DNA from: HXMU1420-2 sp017643305
Lineage (GTDB): Bacteria; Pseudomonadota; Alphaproteobacteria; Rhodobacterales; Rhodobacteraceae
Assembly: GCA_965217135.1 (NCBI GenBank)
Contig: OZ244249.1
Location: forward strand, 4,464,001 to 4,528,000
Direction: 5' to 3'
DNA: 64,000 bases
The position numbers and the translations under genes were made by a program. The notes under the pieces are model-generated. The model saw only the letters and a program-made list of their open reading frames with translations, made no database searches and was not told the DNA's origin. Below, piece after piece: positions 9,081 through 19,149 of this stretch; within the stretch, counting starts at the first letter, position 1; every line of letters starts with the position of its first letter.

Positions 9081-9746
9081 TCAGAAATCCAGATCTGCAT
9101 AATGCGGTGGCGGGCGGAACCCGGGGATCTGATCGGCCAGGATCGACCGGAACGCAGGCCTGGATTTGATCTTTGCGTACCAATCCTTAACCACCGCCGA
9201 CCGGTTCCAGTCCACGTCCGAGATATAGTCCAACGATGACAAATGCGCCGCTGCCGCGAAATCCGCTAATGTCATCACATCACCGGCCAGCCAGCGGCGG
9301 TGGTCCAGCAGCCAGGCCATATAGTCCAGGTGGTACTTGATCGCCTTGGCACCAGATTTCACGTTGGTGCTGTCCGGATAACCCTGACCGGTGACCTTCT
9401 TGTTCACACGCTCATAAAGCAGTTTGGATGTGACTTCGTTATGGAACTTGTCGTCAAACCAGCCCACCAAGCGGCGCACTTCGTATCGCGCGTCCGATCC
9501 GCTGGGCATCAAAGACGGCTCGGGCCGGGTTTCTTCGATGTATTCACAGATCGCCGCACTTTCCGCCATCATTCGCCCATCCAGCTTGATCACGGGCACC
9601 TTGGCCGCCGGGTTGCGACGCAGGAAATCTGGTTCTGCTTCCCAATACCGTTCCTCGACCAATTCAACGTCGATCTTCTTTTCCGCAAGGCTCAGCCGGA
9701 CCTTGCGACAGAACGGGGACAAAGGGACGTGAAATAACTTAGCCAT
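9081..9746 (-). CDS. Glutathione S-transferase family protein
   Basis: The 221-residue protein has the N-terminal thioredoxin-like GST domain (KLFHVPLSPFCRKVRLSL, with Ser/Cys at the active-site turn) and the G-site motif MMAESAAICEYIEE. An all-helical C-terminal domain follows, with the N-capping box LADFAAAAHLSSLDY. ATG 9746 is preferred over ATG 9782 because the beta-strand begins immediately after it. The gene shares direction with queG but is separated by about 66 bp. Substrate specificity cannot be deduced. Confidence 0.85.
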   Translation of the reverse strand: MAKLFHVPLSPFCRKVRLSLAEKKIDVELVEERYWEAEPDFLRRNPAAKVPVIKLDGRMMAESAAICEYIEETRPEPSLMPSGSDARYEVRRLVGWFDDKFHNEVTSKLLYERVNKKVTGQGYPDSTNVKSGAKAIKYHLDYMAWLLDHRRWLAGDVMTLADFAAAAHLSSLDYISDVDWNRSAVVKDWYAKIKSRPAFRSILADQIPGFRPPPHYADLDF

Positions 9747-9803
9747 GGGTTGGAAACCGCAAACATTCGATATGGTCTTCAATGCCTGCCCTTGCGGTGA
9801 TTT

Positions 9804-10556
9804 TCAATCCTCGAAACACGCAGACCGACCGTCTGCGCGGATGGTGGCTGCACCGTCCATGATGGCATTGGCCCGCTTGGACATGCCTGAACTGGGCCGG
9901 GCGGCAGAGCGTTGCTTGGGCGCGGGCAGGACCGCAGCAAGCAATGCCGCCTGCCTGGGTGACAGGTTTTCAGGCCCGACACCAAAGCTGTTCCGCGCGG
10001 CAGCTTCAACACCGAACACGCCCTCGCCCATCTCGGCCACGTTCAGATAGACCTCCAGGATCCGCCGTTTGGTCCAGATCGCTTCGACCGCAGGAGTGAT
10101 CGCCGCCTCCAGCAATTTCCGGATCCAACTGCGCCCCTGCCAAAGGAACACGTTTTTGACCGTCTGCTGGGTGATGGTCGATGCGCCGCGATTTGCCCCC
10201 GCCTCCATTGCGACGCGGATAGCGTCCACGTCGAACCCCCAATGCAGACAGAACTTGGCATCTTCCGCCGCCACAGCGCTGCGCGCCATGACCGGGGCCA
10301 TTTCTTCGAAAGCAACCCACCGGCGGTCCACACTCCCCAGTCGCCGCTGTTCGGCCCAGATCGTATGCGTGATGGGCGGATTTACGACAGAATAAAGGAG
10401 GATCAGCGCCAGCGTACCGACGATAAGAATGGTAGTGCTGCGCAGGATGATGAAACCGACCCAAGCTAGCAGTCCACGGCGAGGCCGTACACGAGCGACC
10501 CGGCGCGTGGTCTTGCGCCGGGTCTTTGGCTTGGGTTTTGTCTTTTTCCGGGCCAT
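9804..10556 (-). CDS. mtgA: Monofunctional peptidoglycan glycosyltransferase MtgA
   Basis: The 250-residue protein polymerises lipid II into glycan strands at the inner membrane. A very basic N-terminal tail (ARKKTKPKPKTRRKTTRR) precedes one transmembrane helix near residues 30-55. The GT51 domain follows with AAEDAKFCLHWGFD, containing the catalytic Glu, GASTITQQTVKNVFLW and LEVYLNVAEMGEGVFG. No transpeptidase domain follows, which distinguishes it from class A penicillin-binding proteins. Confidence 0.92.
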   Translation of the reverse strand: MARKKTKPKPKTRRKTTRRVARVRPRRGLLAWVGFIILRSTTILIVGTLALILLYSVVNPPITHTIWAEQRRLGSVDRRWVAFEEMAPVMARSAVAAEDAKFCLHWGFDVDAIRVAMEAGANRGASTITQQTVKNVFLWQGRSWIRKLLEAAITPAVEAIWTKRRILEVYLNVAEMGEGVFGVEAAARNSFGVGPENLSPRQAALLAAVLPAPKQRSAARPSSGMSKRANAIMDGAATIRADGRSACFED

Positions 10557-10606
10557 GCCACGCTCTTAAGCCGCGATTGGCAGCCAAACAAGCGTCACAG
10601 GGCGGA

Positions 10607-13600
10607 TCATTCCGCCGGGACGGCGGCCTCTTCCACACCCAGCGGTGCGGGCAGGTGGATCAGCATTTCCTTCGGGCAGACCTGAAGGAAATTGGCCTTT
10701 TCCACGTCCCAGTGCTGAAGAATATCCATGGCCTTGCGGCTGCGGGTTTCTTCCGCATGCCTTTCAACCAGCGTTTCCAGCTCTCCCAGCCAATGCGGCG
10801 TGGTCACGGGGCACACGACCAGGGTTTCCATGTTCATCATGCTCTGCGCCTTGCCATCCGGGTCATAGATGTAAGCCATGCCCCCGGTCATCCCAGCGCC
10901 AAAGTTGGCGCCGATGCTCCCAAGGATGACAGCGACACCGCCGGTCATGTATTCACATCCGTTGGACCCACACCCTTCGATGACGACCTTGGCGCCAGAG
11001 TTGCGTACGGCAAACCGTTCTCCGGCCCGGCCAGCGGCAAACAGGTAGCCGTCGGTTGCGCCATACAGAACCGTATTGCCGATGATCGTGTTGTCGCTGG
11101 CCTGCAGCGGGCTGACCTGCGGTGGACGTACGATAATGGTACCACCGCTCAACCCCTTGCCAACATAGTCATTGGCGTCGCCGGATACTTCCAGCTTCAG
11201 CCCCGGGGCCGCAAACGCGCCCAGCGACTGACCGGCAGAGCCCTGCAGCTTCACCGTCAGGTGGTCTGCTTGCAACGTGTTCCGCATTCCGAAGTTTCGG
11301 ACAATGTGGCTGGAAGTACGCGTGCCCACGGTACGGTGCGTGTTCTGTACCGCATAGCTGAGCTGCATCTTTTCGCCGTCTTCCAGGAACCGCGCTGCAT
11401 CGCGGACAATTTCCACATCCAGTGTGTCCGGCACCGTTTCGCGCGGTTTGCTGCGGTCGTAGACAATGCTGTGCGACCCGTCGACAGTAATTAGCAGCGG
11501 GTTCAGGTCCAGATCATCCAGATGCGCGGACCCGCGGCTGACCTGTGCCAACAGATCGGCCCGGCCGATGACCTCGTCGAGGGAGCGCGCGCCCAGCTCT
11601 GCCAGGATCTCACGCACTTCCTGCGCGTAGAAGGTGATGAGGTTCACCACTTTGTCGGCATTACCGGTGAACTTTTCACGCAGCGCCGGATCCTGGGTAC
11701 AAACGCCAACCGGGCAGGTGTTCGACTGGCATTGGCGCACCATGATACAGCCCATCGCGATCAGCGCGGCGGTGCCGATGCCATATTCTTCGGCCCCCAT
11801 CATTGCCGCCATGACAATGTCGCGCCCGGTGCGCAGACCACCATCAGTCCGCAGTGTGACACGGCCGCGCAGGTTGTTCATTGCCAGAACCTGATGCGCT
11901 TCGGTCAGGCCCATTTCCCAAGGCAGACCCGCATATTTGATGGAGGTCGCCGGGCTGGCTCCGGTGCCACCGTTATGGCCCGAAATCAGGATCACGTCCG
12001 CCTTGGCCTTGGCCACACCAGCGGCAATCGTGCCCACACCAGAGCTGGCCACGAGCTTGACCGTCACCTTGCAGCGCGGGTTGATTTGCTTGAGATCATA
12101 GATCAGCTGCGCGAGATCCTCGATCGAATAGATATCGTGGTGCGGCGGGGGCGAGATCAGCGTCACGCCCTTGGTCGAATGCCGCAACCGTGCGATCAGG
12201 TCGGTGACCTTCATGCCGGGTAACTGGCCACCTTCGCCGGGCTTGGCCCCCTGCGCCACCTTGATTTCCAGTTCTTCGCAGTGGTTCAGGTATTCAGCGG
12301 TCACACCAAAGCGACCCGACGCCACCTGCTTGATCTTGGCGGACGGGTTGTCTCCGTTGGGTTCCGGCACGAAATGCGCCGGATCTTCACCACCTTCGCC
12401 ACTGTCGGACTTGGCCCCAATCCGGTTCATCGCCACGTTCAGCGTCTTGTGCGCTTCGGGCGACAGCGCGCCCAGCGACATGCCCGGGGTGACAAATCGC
12501 TTACGGATGGCGGTGATGCTTTCCACCTCTTCCAGCGGCACAGGCTTGCCCAGGGGCTTCATATCGAGCAGGTCGCGCAGATGGATCGGTGGCGAAGCGC
12601 GCAACTTGGCCGAAAACTGTTTCCACAACTCGAACGAAGACCGGGCACAAGCCGTCTGCAGCATGTGCATCGCCGTGGCTTCCCACGCATGGGTTTCACC
12701 CGCCGCGCGCGCTTTGTAGAACCCGCCGATAGGCAGGGCTGGCAGGCTTTGGGCCCAACCACAGGCATGGATACCTTCGGCTTTGACCTGAATACCGCTG
12801 ACCCCGATACCGGAAATCCGCGAATTCATGCCTGGGAAGTACTCCGCACACATGGCGCGGCTCAGCCCCACGGCTTCGAAGTTCAGACCACCGCGATAAG
12901 AAGAGATCACCGAAATGCCCATCTTGGACATTATCTTGAGCAGGCCCCAGTCGATCGCGTCGCGGTACCGCGCCACCGCTTCGGTCAGCGCCCCGTCAAT
13001 CAGGCCACGTTCGATCCGGTCGGCCAGCGAATCTTCGGCCAGGTAGGCGTTGACCACGGTCGCACCACAGCCGATTAGAACAGCAAAATAATGCGGGTCG
13101 ATACATTCTGCCGACCGCACATTCAGCGAACAAAACGTGCGCAGGCCACGCCGCGTCAGGTGGCTGTGTACCGCGCTGGTCGCAAGGATCATCGGCATCG
13201 CCACACGGTCGGGGCCAGAATGCTGATCGGTCAGCACAAGATGCCCCGCACCGGAGCGCACAGCCTCTTCCGCATCTGCGCGGATCCGCTCCAGCCCTTC
13301 ATTCAGGGCACGTTCGCCACCCGGTTCAAAGGTACAGTCAATCTCCACCAGCGGCGCGTTGAACTGTTCGGTCAGCTTTTCCCACTGTGCGTTACCGACA
13401 AAGGGGCTTTCCAGCACAATGATCTCAGTCTGGCTGCTGTCTTCGTCCAACACGTTTTTCAGGTTGCCGAAGCGCGTTTTCAGACTCATCACCCGGTATT
13501 CCCGCAGGCTGTCAATCGGCGGGTTGGTCACCTGGCTGAAATTCTGCCGGAAATAATGGCTCAGCGGGCGGTATTGCTTGGACAGAACCGCAGGCGGGGT

Positions 13601-15142
13601 GTCGTCGCCCATCGACGCGATGGCCTCTTTCCCGTCCTCGGCCATAGGTGCAAGGATCTGTTCCAGTTCCTCCACAGTGTAGCCCGCCGCGATCTGTCGC
13701 TGGCGCAGCTCATCACCGATGAACATGGGGGTTTCCGTGACCTGAGCCAGCTCATCATCGGCATTGTTGATCTTGCCAACCCAATCGCCAAACGGCTGGG
13801 AGGCGGCCAGTTTGTCCTTGATCTCGGTGTCGTGGTACAGCTTGCCTTCGGCCATATCGACGGCCAGCATCTGGCCCGGGCCCAGAGCGCCTTTCTCGCG
13901 CACGACAGCCTCATCCACCGGGACCATGCCGGCCTCGGATCCGGCGATCAGCAGCCCGTCACCGGTGACCACATATCGCATCGGGCGTAGACCGTTCCGG
14001 TCCAGCCCCGCACAGACCCAGCGCCCATCTGTCATTGCCAGCGCGGCGGGGCCGTCCCACGGCTCCATCACGGCATTGCAGTAGGAGTACATATCCTGCC
14101 AGGCATCCGGCAGCTCCTGCGCTTGCTTGGACCAGCTTTCGGGCACAAGCATTGTCTTGGCCATTGGGGCTGACCGACCCGCGCGCACCAGAACTTCGAA
14201 CACCGCATCCAGCGCCGCTGAATCCGAAGACCCACCCGCGATGATTGGTTTGATATCTTCGGCCATCTCCCCGAACGTAGATGACGCCATGCGAATCTCA
14301 TGGCTTTTCATCCAGTTGGAGTTGCCCTTCAGCGTATTGATCTCACCGTTATGAGCCAGCATGCGGAAAGGCTGGGCCAGCCACCATTGGGGGAACGTGT
14401 TGGTGGAATAACGCTGGTGATAGATCGCAAAAGCGCTTTCAAACCGTTCGTCAATCAGGTCTGGGTAAAATTCACCCACTTGCTCGGCCAGCATCATGCC
14501 CTTGTAGATGATGGACCGGCAGCTCAGCGACGCTATGTAAAGCTCACTGATCCCCTGCGCAGCAGCCGCCTTTTCAATACGGCGGCGGATCACGTACAGC
14601 TCGCGTTCAAACCGTTCTTCATCCACGCCTTTGGAGTTCGAGATGATGATCTGTTCAATCTCAGGCCGGGTCGCGTTGGCCTTTTCGCCCAGCACAGAAG
14701 TATCCACCGGCACATGCCGCCAGCCGTAGATGGTGTAGCCTTTGCGCAGCACCTCGGTTTCGACGATAGTGCGGCAGGTTTCCTGCGCACCGAAATCGGT
14801 GCGCGGCAGAAACACCTGGCCGACCGCCATCAGTTCGTCCTGACGTGGCTCATGTCCGGTCCGGCGCACCTGGTCATAGAAGAACGGCACCGGAATCTGC
14901 ACGTGAATGCCTGCACCGTCGCCAGTCTTGCCGTCTGCATCCACCGCGCCACGATGCCAGATCGCTTTCAGCGCGGTGATCCCGGCCTCCACAACACTGC
15001 GGCTTTTCTTGCCATCGATTGACACAACAAGGCCAACACCGCAGGACGCGTGTTCGTCTTCGTCCCTGTAGAGACTGTTTTCCGCCATCCACTTGCGCTT
15101 TTCGGCTTCGGCCCGGGCCCAATTGGTATCGTAGCTGGTCAT
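10607..15142 (-). CDS. gltB: Glutamate synthase large subunit
   Basis: This 1511-residue subunit transfers the amide nitrogen of glutamine to 2-oxoglutarate. The ATG at 15142 sits behind GAAGGAGA and gives a 33-residue propeptide before the class II amidotransferase nucleophile Cys34 (HASCGVGLVV). The central and FMN-binding domains follow, with GHNGGTGASPATSIKYAGL. The 3Fe-4S cysteines are in GCIMVRQCQSNTCPVGVCTQ, and the C-terminal beta-helix glycine-rich repeats (SNGCEYMTGGVAVILG) are intact. gltD lies upstream in the same direction, separated by 275 bp. Confidence 0.95.
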   Translation of the reverse strand: MTSYDTNWARAEAEKRKWMAENSLYRDEDEHASCGVGLVVSIDGKKSRSVVEAGITALKAIWHRGAVDADGKTGDGAGIHVQIPVPFFYDQVRRTGHEPRQDELMAVGQVFLPRTDFGAQETCRTIVETEVLRKGYTIYGWRHVPVDTSVLGEKANATRPEIEQIIISNSKGVDEERFERELYVIRRRIEKAAAAQGISELYIASLSCRSIIYKGMMLAEQVGEFYPDLIDERFESAFAIYHQRYSTNTFPQWWLAQPFRMLAHNGEINTLKGNSNWMKSHEIRMASSTFGEMAEDIKPIIAGGSSDSAALDAVFEVLVRAGRSAPMAKTMLVPESWSKQAQELPDAWQDMYSYCNAVMEPWDGPAALAMTDGRWVCAGLDRNGLRPMRYVVTGDGLLIAGSEAGMVPVDEAVVREKGALGPGQMLAVDMAEGKLYHDTEIKDKLAASQPFGDWVGKINNADDELAQVTETPMFIGDELRQRQIAAGYTVEELEQILAPMAEDGKEAIASMGDDTPPAVLSKQYRPLSHYFRQNFSQVTNPPIDSLREYRVMSLKTRFGNLKNVLDEDSSQTEIIVLESPFVGNAQWEKLTEQFNAPLVEIDCTFEPGGERALNEGLERIRADAEEAVRSGAGHLVLTDQHSGPDRVAMPMILATSAVHSHLTRRGLRTFCSLNVRSAECIDPHYFAVLIGCGATVVNAYLAEDSLADRIERGLIDGALTEAVARYRDAIDWGLLKIMSKMGISVISSYRGGLNFEAVGLSRAMCAEYFPGMNSRISGIGVSGIQVKAEGIHACGWAQSLPALPIGGFYKARAAGETHAWEATAMHMLQTACARSSFELWKQFSAKLRASPPIHLRDLLDMKPLGKPVPLEEVESITAIRKRFVTPGMSLGALSPEAHKTLNVAMNRIGAKSDSGEGGEDPAHFVPEPNGDNPSAKIKQVASGRFGVTAEYLNHCEELEIKVAQGAKPGEGGQLPGMKVTDLIARLRHSTKGVTLISPPPHHDIYSIEDLAQLIYDLKQINPRCKVTVKLVASSGVGTIAAGVAKAKADVILISGHNGGTGASPATSIKYAGLPWEMGLTEAHQVLAMNNLRGRVTLRTDGGLRTGRDIVMAAMMGAEEYGIGTAALIAMGCIMVRQCQSNTCPVGVCTQDPALREKFTGNADKVVNLITFYAQEVREILAELGARSLDEVIGRADLLAQVSRGSAHLDDLDLNPLLITVDGSHSIVYDRSKPRETVPDTLDVEIVRDAARFLEDGEKMQLSYAVQNTHRTVGTRTSSHIVRNFGMRNTLQADHLTVKLQGSAGQSLGAFAAPGLKLEVSGDANDYVGKGLSGGTIIVRPPQVSPLQASDNTIIGNTVLYGATDGYLFAAGRAGERFAVRNSGAKVVIEGCGSNGCEYMTGGVAVILGSIGANFGAGMTGGMAYIYDPDGKAQSMMNMETLVVCPVTTPHWLGELETLVERHAEETRSRKAMDILQHWDVEKANFLQVCPKEMLIHLPAPLGVEEAAVPAE

Positions 15143-15417
15143 GTTGTTGTCTCCTTCAGTGCCCAGACTGGCCTGAATGGCCAGCCTGGTGTCCGCCGCT
15201 GGCGTGGCCACGCAGCTCTGCGTATTCGGTTCTTTTTTCATCGCTCAGGTAGCGCACTGCGCCGCATAGGCATCCCCGCTGCCACAAAGGTGCGGCGGCC
15301 GATGAATTCGCGAGCGTTGCTTGCTTTCGACGTCACTGTCACTCCCTTCCTGCGGCTCCGGTAGATGCCGCGCCCTGAAAGGCGCGGGCTGGGGTTGGGT
15401 AGGCTTTGGATTTGGCC

Positions 15418-16875
15418 CTATTCGGCGGCGACGGCCTTGGGCGTGTCAAAATCCGCCAAGATCGCAGACGCGCAATCACGCCCGTCGCAGATGGCCCAGA
15501 CAACCAACGAAGCACCGCGCACGATATCACCAACGGCATAGACACCCCGCATCGCGGTTGCGCCAGTTTCATACTCGGCCCGGATGGTGCCCCAGCGGGT
15601 GACCTTCAGTTCTGGCTGCTCCCACATGTTTGGCAGGTCCTCGGGCTCAAAGCCCAGCGCCTTAATGACCAGATCCGCCTCTTCGGTGTAGTCCGAACCT
15701 TCAATCAGTTCAGGTGCCTGCCGTCCGCTGGCATCCGGTGCACCCAGACGCATCTTTTGCACCCGAACGCCCGACACTTTGCCTGCCTCATCCCCTTCGG
15801 CGCGCAAGTCGGTGACAAACGCCTTGGGCGCGCTGAGCCATTCGAACACAATGCCTTCTTCTTCGGCATTTGCCACTTCACGCTGGGAGCCAGGCATGTT
15901 CGCCCGGTCACGGCGGTACAGACATTTCACGCTGACAGCTCCCTGACGGATCGCAGTGCGCACACAGTCCATGGCCGTGTCGCCCCCACCAATGACCACC
16001 ACGCGCTTGCCTTCGGCGTTCAGCCTGCCGTCGTCAAATTCGGCAACTTCGTCTCCAAAGCTTTTACGGTTGGATGCTGTCAGGTAATCAATTGCCTTTT
16101 CGATCCCAGATGCTCCGTTACCGGGAATCTCCAGATCGCGCGACTTGTAAACGCCAGTGGCGATGATCACGGCATCATGTGCCTCGCGGATTTTCAAAAA
16201 CCGCGCTGCATCCACGTCGCAGTTGGTTTCGAAAACCACACCACTTTGCTGCAGCTGGTCCACCCGGCGCATAACCACGTCTTTCTCCAGCTTAAAGCCG
16301 GGAATGCCGTAGGTCAGCAGCCCACCGGCCCGGTCATAGCGGTCATAAACGGTGACCTGGACACCCGCCCGACGCAGAACATCCGCCGCAGCCAACCCAC
16401 CCGGCCCGGCACCAATGATGCCAACAGATTCGGTGCGTTCCTGAGCCGGAGTAAAGGACGTGACCCAGCCTTCTTCCCAGGCAGTGTCGGTGATGTACTT
16501 TTCCACCGACCCGATGGTCACGGTGCCATGGCCCGATTGTTCAATCACGCAGTTGCCCTCGCACAGGCGGTCCTGGGGGCAGATGCGGCCACAAATTTCG
16601 GGGAAGGTATTGGTCGCCTGACTGGTTTCATAGGCCTCGCGCAGCCGGCCTTCGGCAGTCAGACGGAGCCAGTCCGGAATATTGTTATGAAGCGGGCAGT
16701 GCGACTGACAATAGGGCACGCCACACTGACTGCAGCGGCTGGCCTGCTCGGCGGCTTTCGCTGAAGCATATTCTGCGTATATTTCACGGAAATCTTCCCG
16801 GCGTTTAGTAACGTCACGCTTTTCCGGCATATCGCGATCGACATGCACGAATTTCAACATGGGTTGCTTGGCCAT
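15418..16875 (-). CDS. gltD: Glutamate synthase small subunit
   Basis: The 485-residue NADPH-oxidising subunit feeds electrons to GltB. It begins with the Cys-rich region that ligates the 4Fe-4S clusters (CSQCGVPYCQSHCPLHNN, CGRICPQDRLCEGNC). The FAD Rossmann motif GIIGAGPGGLAAADVL and the NADPH motif VVVIGGGDTAMDCV follow. Start ATG 16875 has an AGGAGACC ribosome-binding site. It is upstream of gltB, an order seen in alphaproteobacteria. Confidence 0.95.
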   Translation of the reverse strand: MAKQPMLKFVHVDRDMPEKRDVTKRREDFREIYAEYASAKAAEQASRCSQCGVPYCQSHCPLHNNIPDWLRLTAEGRLREAYETSQATNTFPEICGRICPQDRLCEGNCVIEQSGHGTVTIGSVEKYITDTAWEEGWVTSFTPAQERTESVGIIGAGPGGLAAADVLRRAGVQVTVYDRYDRAGGLLTYGIPGFKLEKDVVMRRVDQLQQSGVVFETNCDVDAARFLKIREAHDAVIIATGVYKSRDLEIPGNGASGIEKAIDYLTASNRKSFGDEVAEFDDGRLNAEGKRVVVIGGGDTAMDCVRTAIRQGAVSVKCLYRRDRANMPGSQREVANAEEEGIVFEWLSAPKAFVTDLRAEGDEAGKVSGVRVQKMRLGAPDASGRQAPELIEGSDYTEEADLVIKALGFEPEDLPNMWEQPELKVTRWGTIRAEYETGATAMRGVYAVGDIVRGASLVVWAICDGRDCASAILADFDTPKAVAAE

Positions 16876-17098
16876 TTTTGTATGGTCTCCTCGCTGAAAC
16901 GCTTACTTAGAACACGTCTGGGAGAAATGAAAGTCACATCTACTGACCTAAAATATTAAACCAATTGGAAACCAGCGTGAAAATCCGACGAATCTCCTCT
17001 AATTAAGGTCCGAATCGGCCTCAAATTACTGGTTTCCCATTTTGCTCAAACACTTATACGACCATTGCAGCAGGTCAACGAAGGGATCCCCCAAGCAG

Positions 17099-17902
17099 AT
17101 GCCACTGTACATACTCTTGATTGTTGCGATCATTCAGGGGCTTACTGAGTTCTTGCCTGTCTCTTCTTCGGGTCACCTGATTCTTTTTCCCAGCCTCACT
17201 GGCGTGCAGGACCAAGGCCAGTTCATCGACGTGGCCGTGCATATCGGAACACTGTTTGCCGTTGTGCTGTACTTTCGCCATGACGTCGGCGCGGCATTGG
17301 TTGGCACTGTTAGAATGCTGCGGGGGCGTCTGGAAACGACAGAGGCAAAACTGGCCTTCAATCTGCTGATTGCCTCCTTGCCACTTATCGCCTTTGGCGC
17401 GTTTCTGCATTTTAGCGGGCTCAGTGATGCGCTGCGATCTGTCAAAACCATCGCGTGGACCATGCTGATTTTTGGACTGGTACTATACTGGGCGGACCGG
17501 ACGGGACCGACAACCAAGGTCAAAACCGACTGGACTTTGCGCGATGCGGTTTACATGGGGCTTTGGCAGGCAGTGGCGTTAATACCGGGCACATCGCGGT
17601 CCGGCATAACCATTACTGGCGCACGGTTCCTTGGCTACGATCGCGAAGGTGGCGCGACACTGGCCATGTTGATGTCTATTCCTGCGATCCTTGCCTCGGG
17701 CACGCTACTGGCGCTCGATGTCGCGTCAGAAGGCAACGCACAGGCATTCCGCGACGGCGTGATTGCCGCAGTGTTTGCTTTCGGATCGGCCCTGCTGGCT
17801 CTGACACTGATGATGCGACTGCTGCGCACGGTCAGCTTCACGCCATACGTGGTCTACCGGGTGATTCTGGGCGTTGTTTTGCTGGTTTATGCCTACGCTT
17901 AG
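17099..17902 (+). CDS. uppP: Undecaprenyl-diphosphatase UppP
   Basis: The 267-residue polytopic membrane enzyme dephosphorylates undecaprenyl diphosphate to recycle the lipid carrier of cell-wall synthesis; overproduction of such proteins gives bacitracin tolerance. Both signature regions are present: IIQGLTEFLPVSSSGHLIL at the N-terminus, and PGTSRSGITITGARFLGYDR in the second half with its catalytic Arg and Ser. Starting at ATG 17099 gives the usual family length; the upstream in-frame TTG 17042 would add 19 hydrophilic residues. The 3' end overlaps the convergent NDUFA9-like gene by 4 bp. Confidence 0.93.
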   Translation: MPLYILLIVAIIQGLTEFLPVSSSGHLILFPSLTGVQDQGQFIDVAVHIGTLFAVVLYFRHDVGAALVGTVRMLRGRLETTEAKLAFNLLIASLPLIAFGAFLHFSGLSDALRSVKTIAWTMLIFGLVLYWADRTGPTTKVKTDWTLRDAVYMGLWQAVALIPGTSRSGITITGARFLGYDREGGATLAMLMSIPAILASGTLLALDVASEGNAQAFRDGVIAAVFAFGSALLALTLMMRLLRTVSFTPYVVYRVILGVVLLVYAYA

Positions 17903-18882
17903 GTGCGCAGGTTTTCAGCCGATTCCTTGATCGCATCGTACTGGCCGGTCGGGCGGAACCGCCACAGGTAATCCGGCAGAACCGAATCCATCGACACCGG
18001 CTCTATCTCTAGCGACCCAAACCCCTGAGCGTCTTCCCCAACCACATTATCCTTGGCCAGGTTGCGCACCTGGTCGCGCGTGATCATGCGGTTCGGGACC
18101 AGCCCAAAGGTTACCGCTTCCAGCATGTCGAAGCCAAACGCCATGATCTTGGCCATCCAGGTCGGCATGTTGAACACAACCCGCGTGCGCCGGCATTCGA
18201 GCAGCATTTTGTCCATCAGTTCTCGGAAGGTCGCCACATCAGGACCGCCCAGTTCGTAAACACCCGGTTCCACATCACCCATGGCCGCCTTGGTCGCGGC
18301 CTGCGCTACATCATCCACCCAAACCGGCTGGAATTTGGTCCCGCCACCGGTGATCGGCAGGATCGGGGAAAGGCGTGTCATCCCGGCGAATCTATTGAGA
18401 AACGAATCCTCGGTCCCAAAAATGATCGACGGCCGCAGAATCACAGCGTCCGGGAACTGAGTCAGCACACCAGCTTCCCCAGCGGCCTTGGACCGCTGAT
18501 AGGCGCTGTCGGATACTGCATCCGCACCAATGGCCGAGATATGAACCACCTGGCCCACGCCATGTTCCGCCGCCAGCCGTGCGATCCGCTCCGGCCCTTC
18601 AGCCTGCACCGCGTCAAAGCTGTTCTTTCCCAGTTCCGACAGGACACCAACGCAGTTGACCACCGCATCCGCGCCATCCATGGCGGCCGAAACGGACGCA
18701 TCGTCCCGAATATTGCACAGGACCGGCTCCACCTGTCCGACAACCCCGTAAGGTTTCACGAACAAAGCTTCGTTCGGGCGGCGCACCGCAACCCGAACCC
18801 GCCATCCCTGCGCTGCCATCCGGCGCGCTACGTATCGGCCAACAAAGCCGGACCCACCATAGATCGTGACAAGCTTGGTCAT
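17899..18882 (-). CDS. NDUFA9-like NAD(P)-binding protein (atypical SDR)
   Basis: The 327-residue protein has an N-terminal NAD(P)-binding glycine motif (IYGGSGFVGRYVARRMA) of the atypical short-chain dehydrogenase class. The sequence DAVVNCVGVLSELGKNSFD and the domain order resemble the complex I NDUFA9 subunit family common in alphaproteobacteria. Such proteins are thought to act as complex I accessory or assembly factors, with no catalytic activity proven. It stands alone, convergent with uppP, and upstream of the tRNA-Leu. Confidence 0.85.
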   Translation of the reverse strand: MTKLVTIYGGSGFVGRYVARRMAAQGWRVRVAVRRPNEALFVKPYGVVGQVEPVLCNIRDDASVSAAMDGADAVVNCVGVLSELGKNSFDAVQAEGPERIARLAAEHGVGQVVHISAIGADAVSDSAYQRSKAAGEAGVLTQFPDAVILRPSIIFGTEDSFLNRFAGMTRLSPILPITGGGTKFQPVWVDDVAQAATKAAMGDVEPGVYELGGPDVATFRELMDKMLLECRRTRVVFNMPTWMAKIMAFGFDMLEAVTFGLVPNRMITRDQVRNLAKDNVVGEDAQGFGSLEIEPVSMDSVLPDYLWRFRPTGQYDAIKESAENLRT

Positions 18883-19059
18883 TTGGGGCTCCTGTCAGGT
18901 TTTCCACGGCCGGTCTACTGCCGCACAGCCATGCAAACAAGCCGCAATTCGACGCGCCTGAACCAGCCAGAGAAATTTGACTGAAAAGGTCACCGAATAC
19001 CCCCAGAATCCGTTTGACACCCCCCGCGCGTGCGCTTAAACGCACGTCTCACGACACCG

Positions 19060-19146
19060 GCCCAGGTGGCGGAATTGGTAGACGCGCTAGCTTCAGGTGC
19101 TAGTGTCCGTATGGACGTGGAGGTTCGAGTCCTCTCCTGGGCACCA
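19060..19146 (+). tRNA. tRNA-Leu (anticodon CAG)
   Basis: The 87-nt type II tRNA has a GCCCAGG/CCTGGGC acceptor stem and an encoded CCA end. The anticodon stem CTAGC/GCTAG encloses loop TTCAGGT, giving anticodon CAG. A long variable arm (TGTCCGTATGGACG) and the T-loop GGTTCGAGTCC are present. Its 3' end, from the T-arm to just beyond CCA, is duplicated at 28778-28798, marking it as the integration site of the adjacent element. Confidence 0.96.
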
Positions 19147-19149
19147 AAA
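19129..19149 (+). repeat. Attachment repeat at the tRNA end (attL)
   Basis: These 21 bp cover part of the T-arm, the 3' acceptor strand and CCA of tRNA-Leu plus three A residues. The core CTCTCCTGGGCACCAAAA is identical to 28781-28798, and the three bases before it also match. The tRNA stays intact at this end. Confidence 0.9.

Noticed and set aside
10645..15022. Several long plus-strand frames opposite gltB
   Set aside because: They are antisense shadows of a strongly conserved 1511-residue gene and show no protein-family features.
15368..15387. Hairpin CCGCGCC/GGCGCGG between gltD and gltB as a terminator
   Set aside because: No T-run follows on the transcribed strand and gltB is expected to be expressed with gltD. 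It may only be a local structure.
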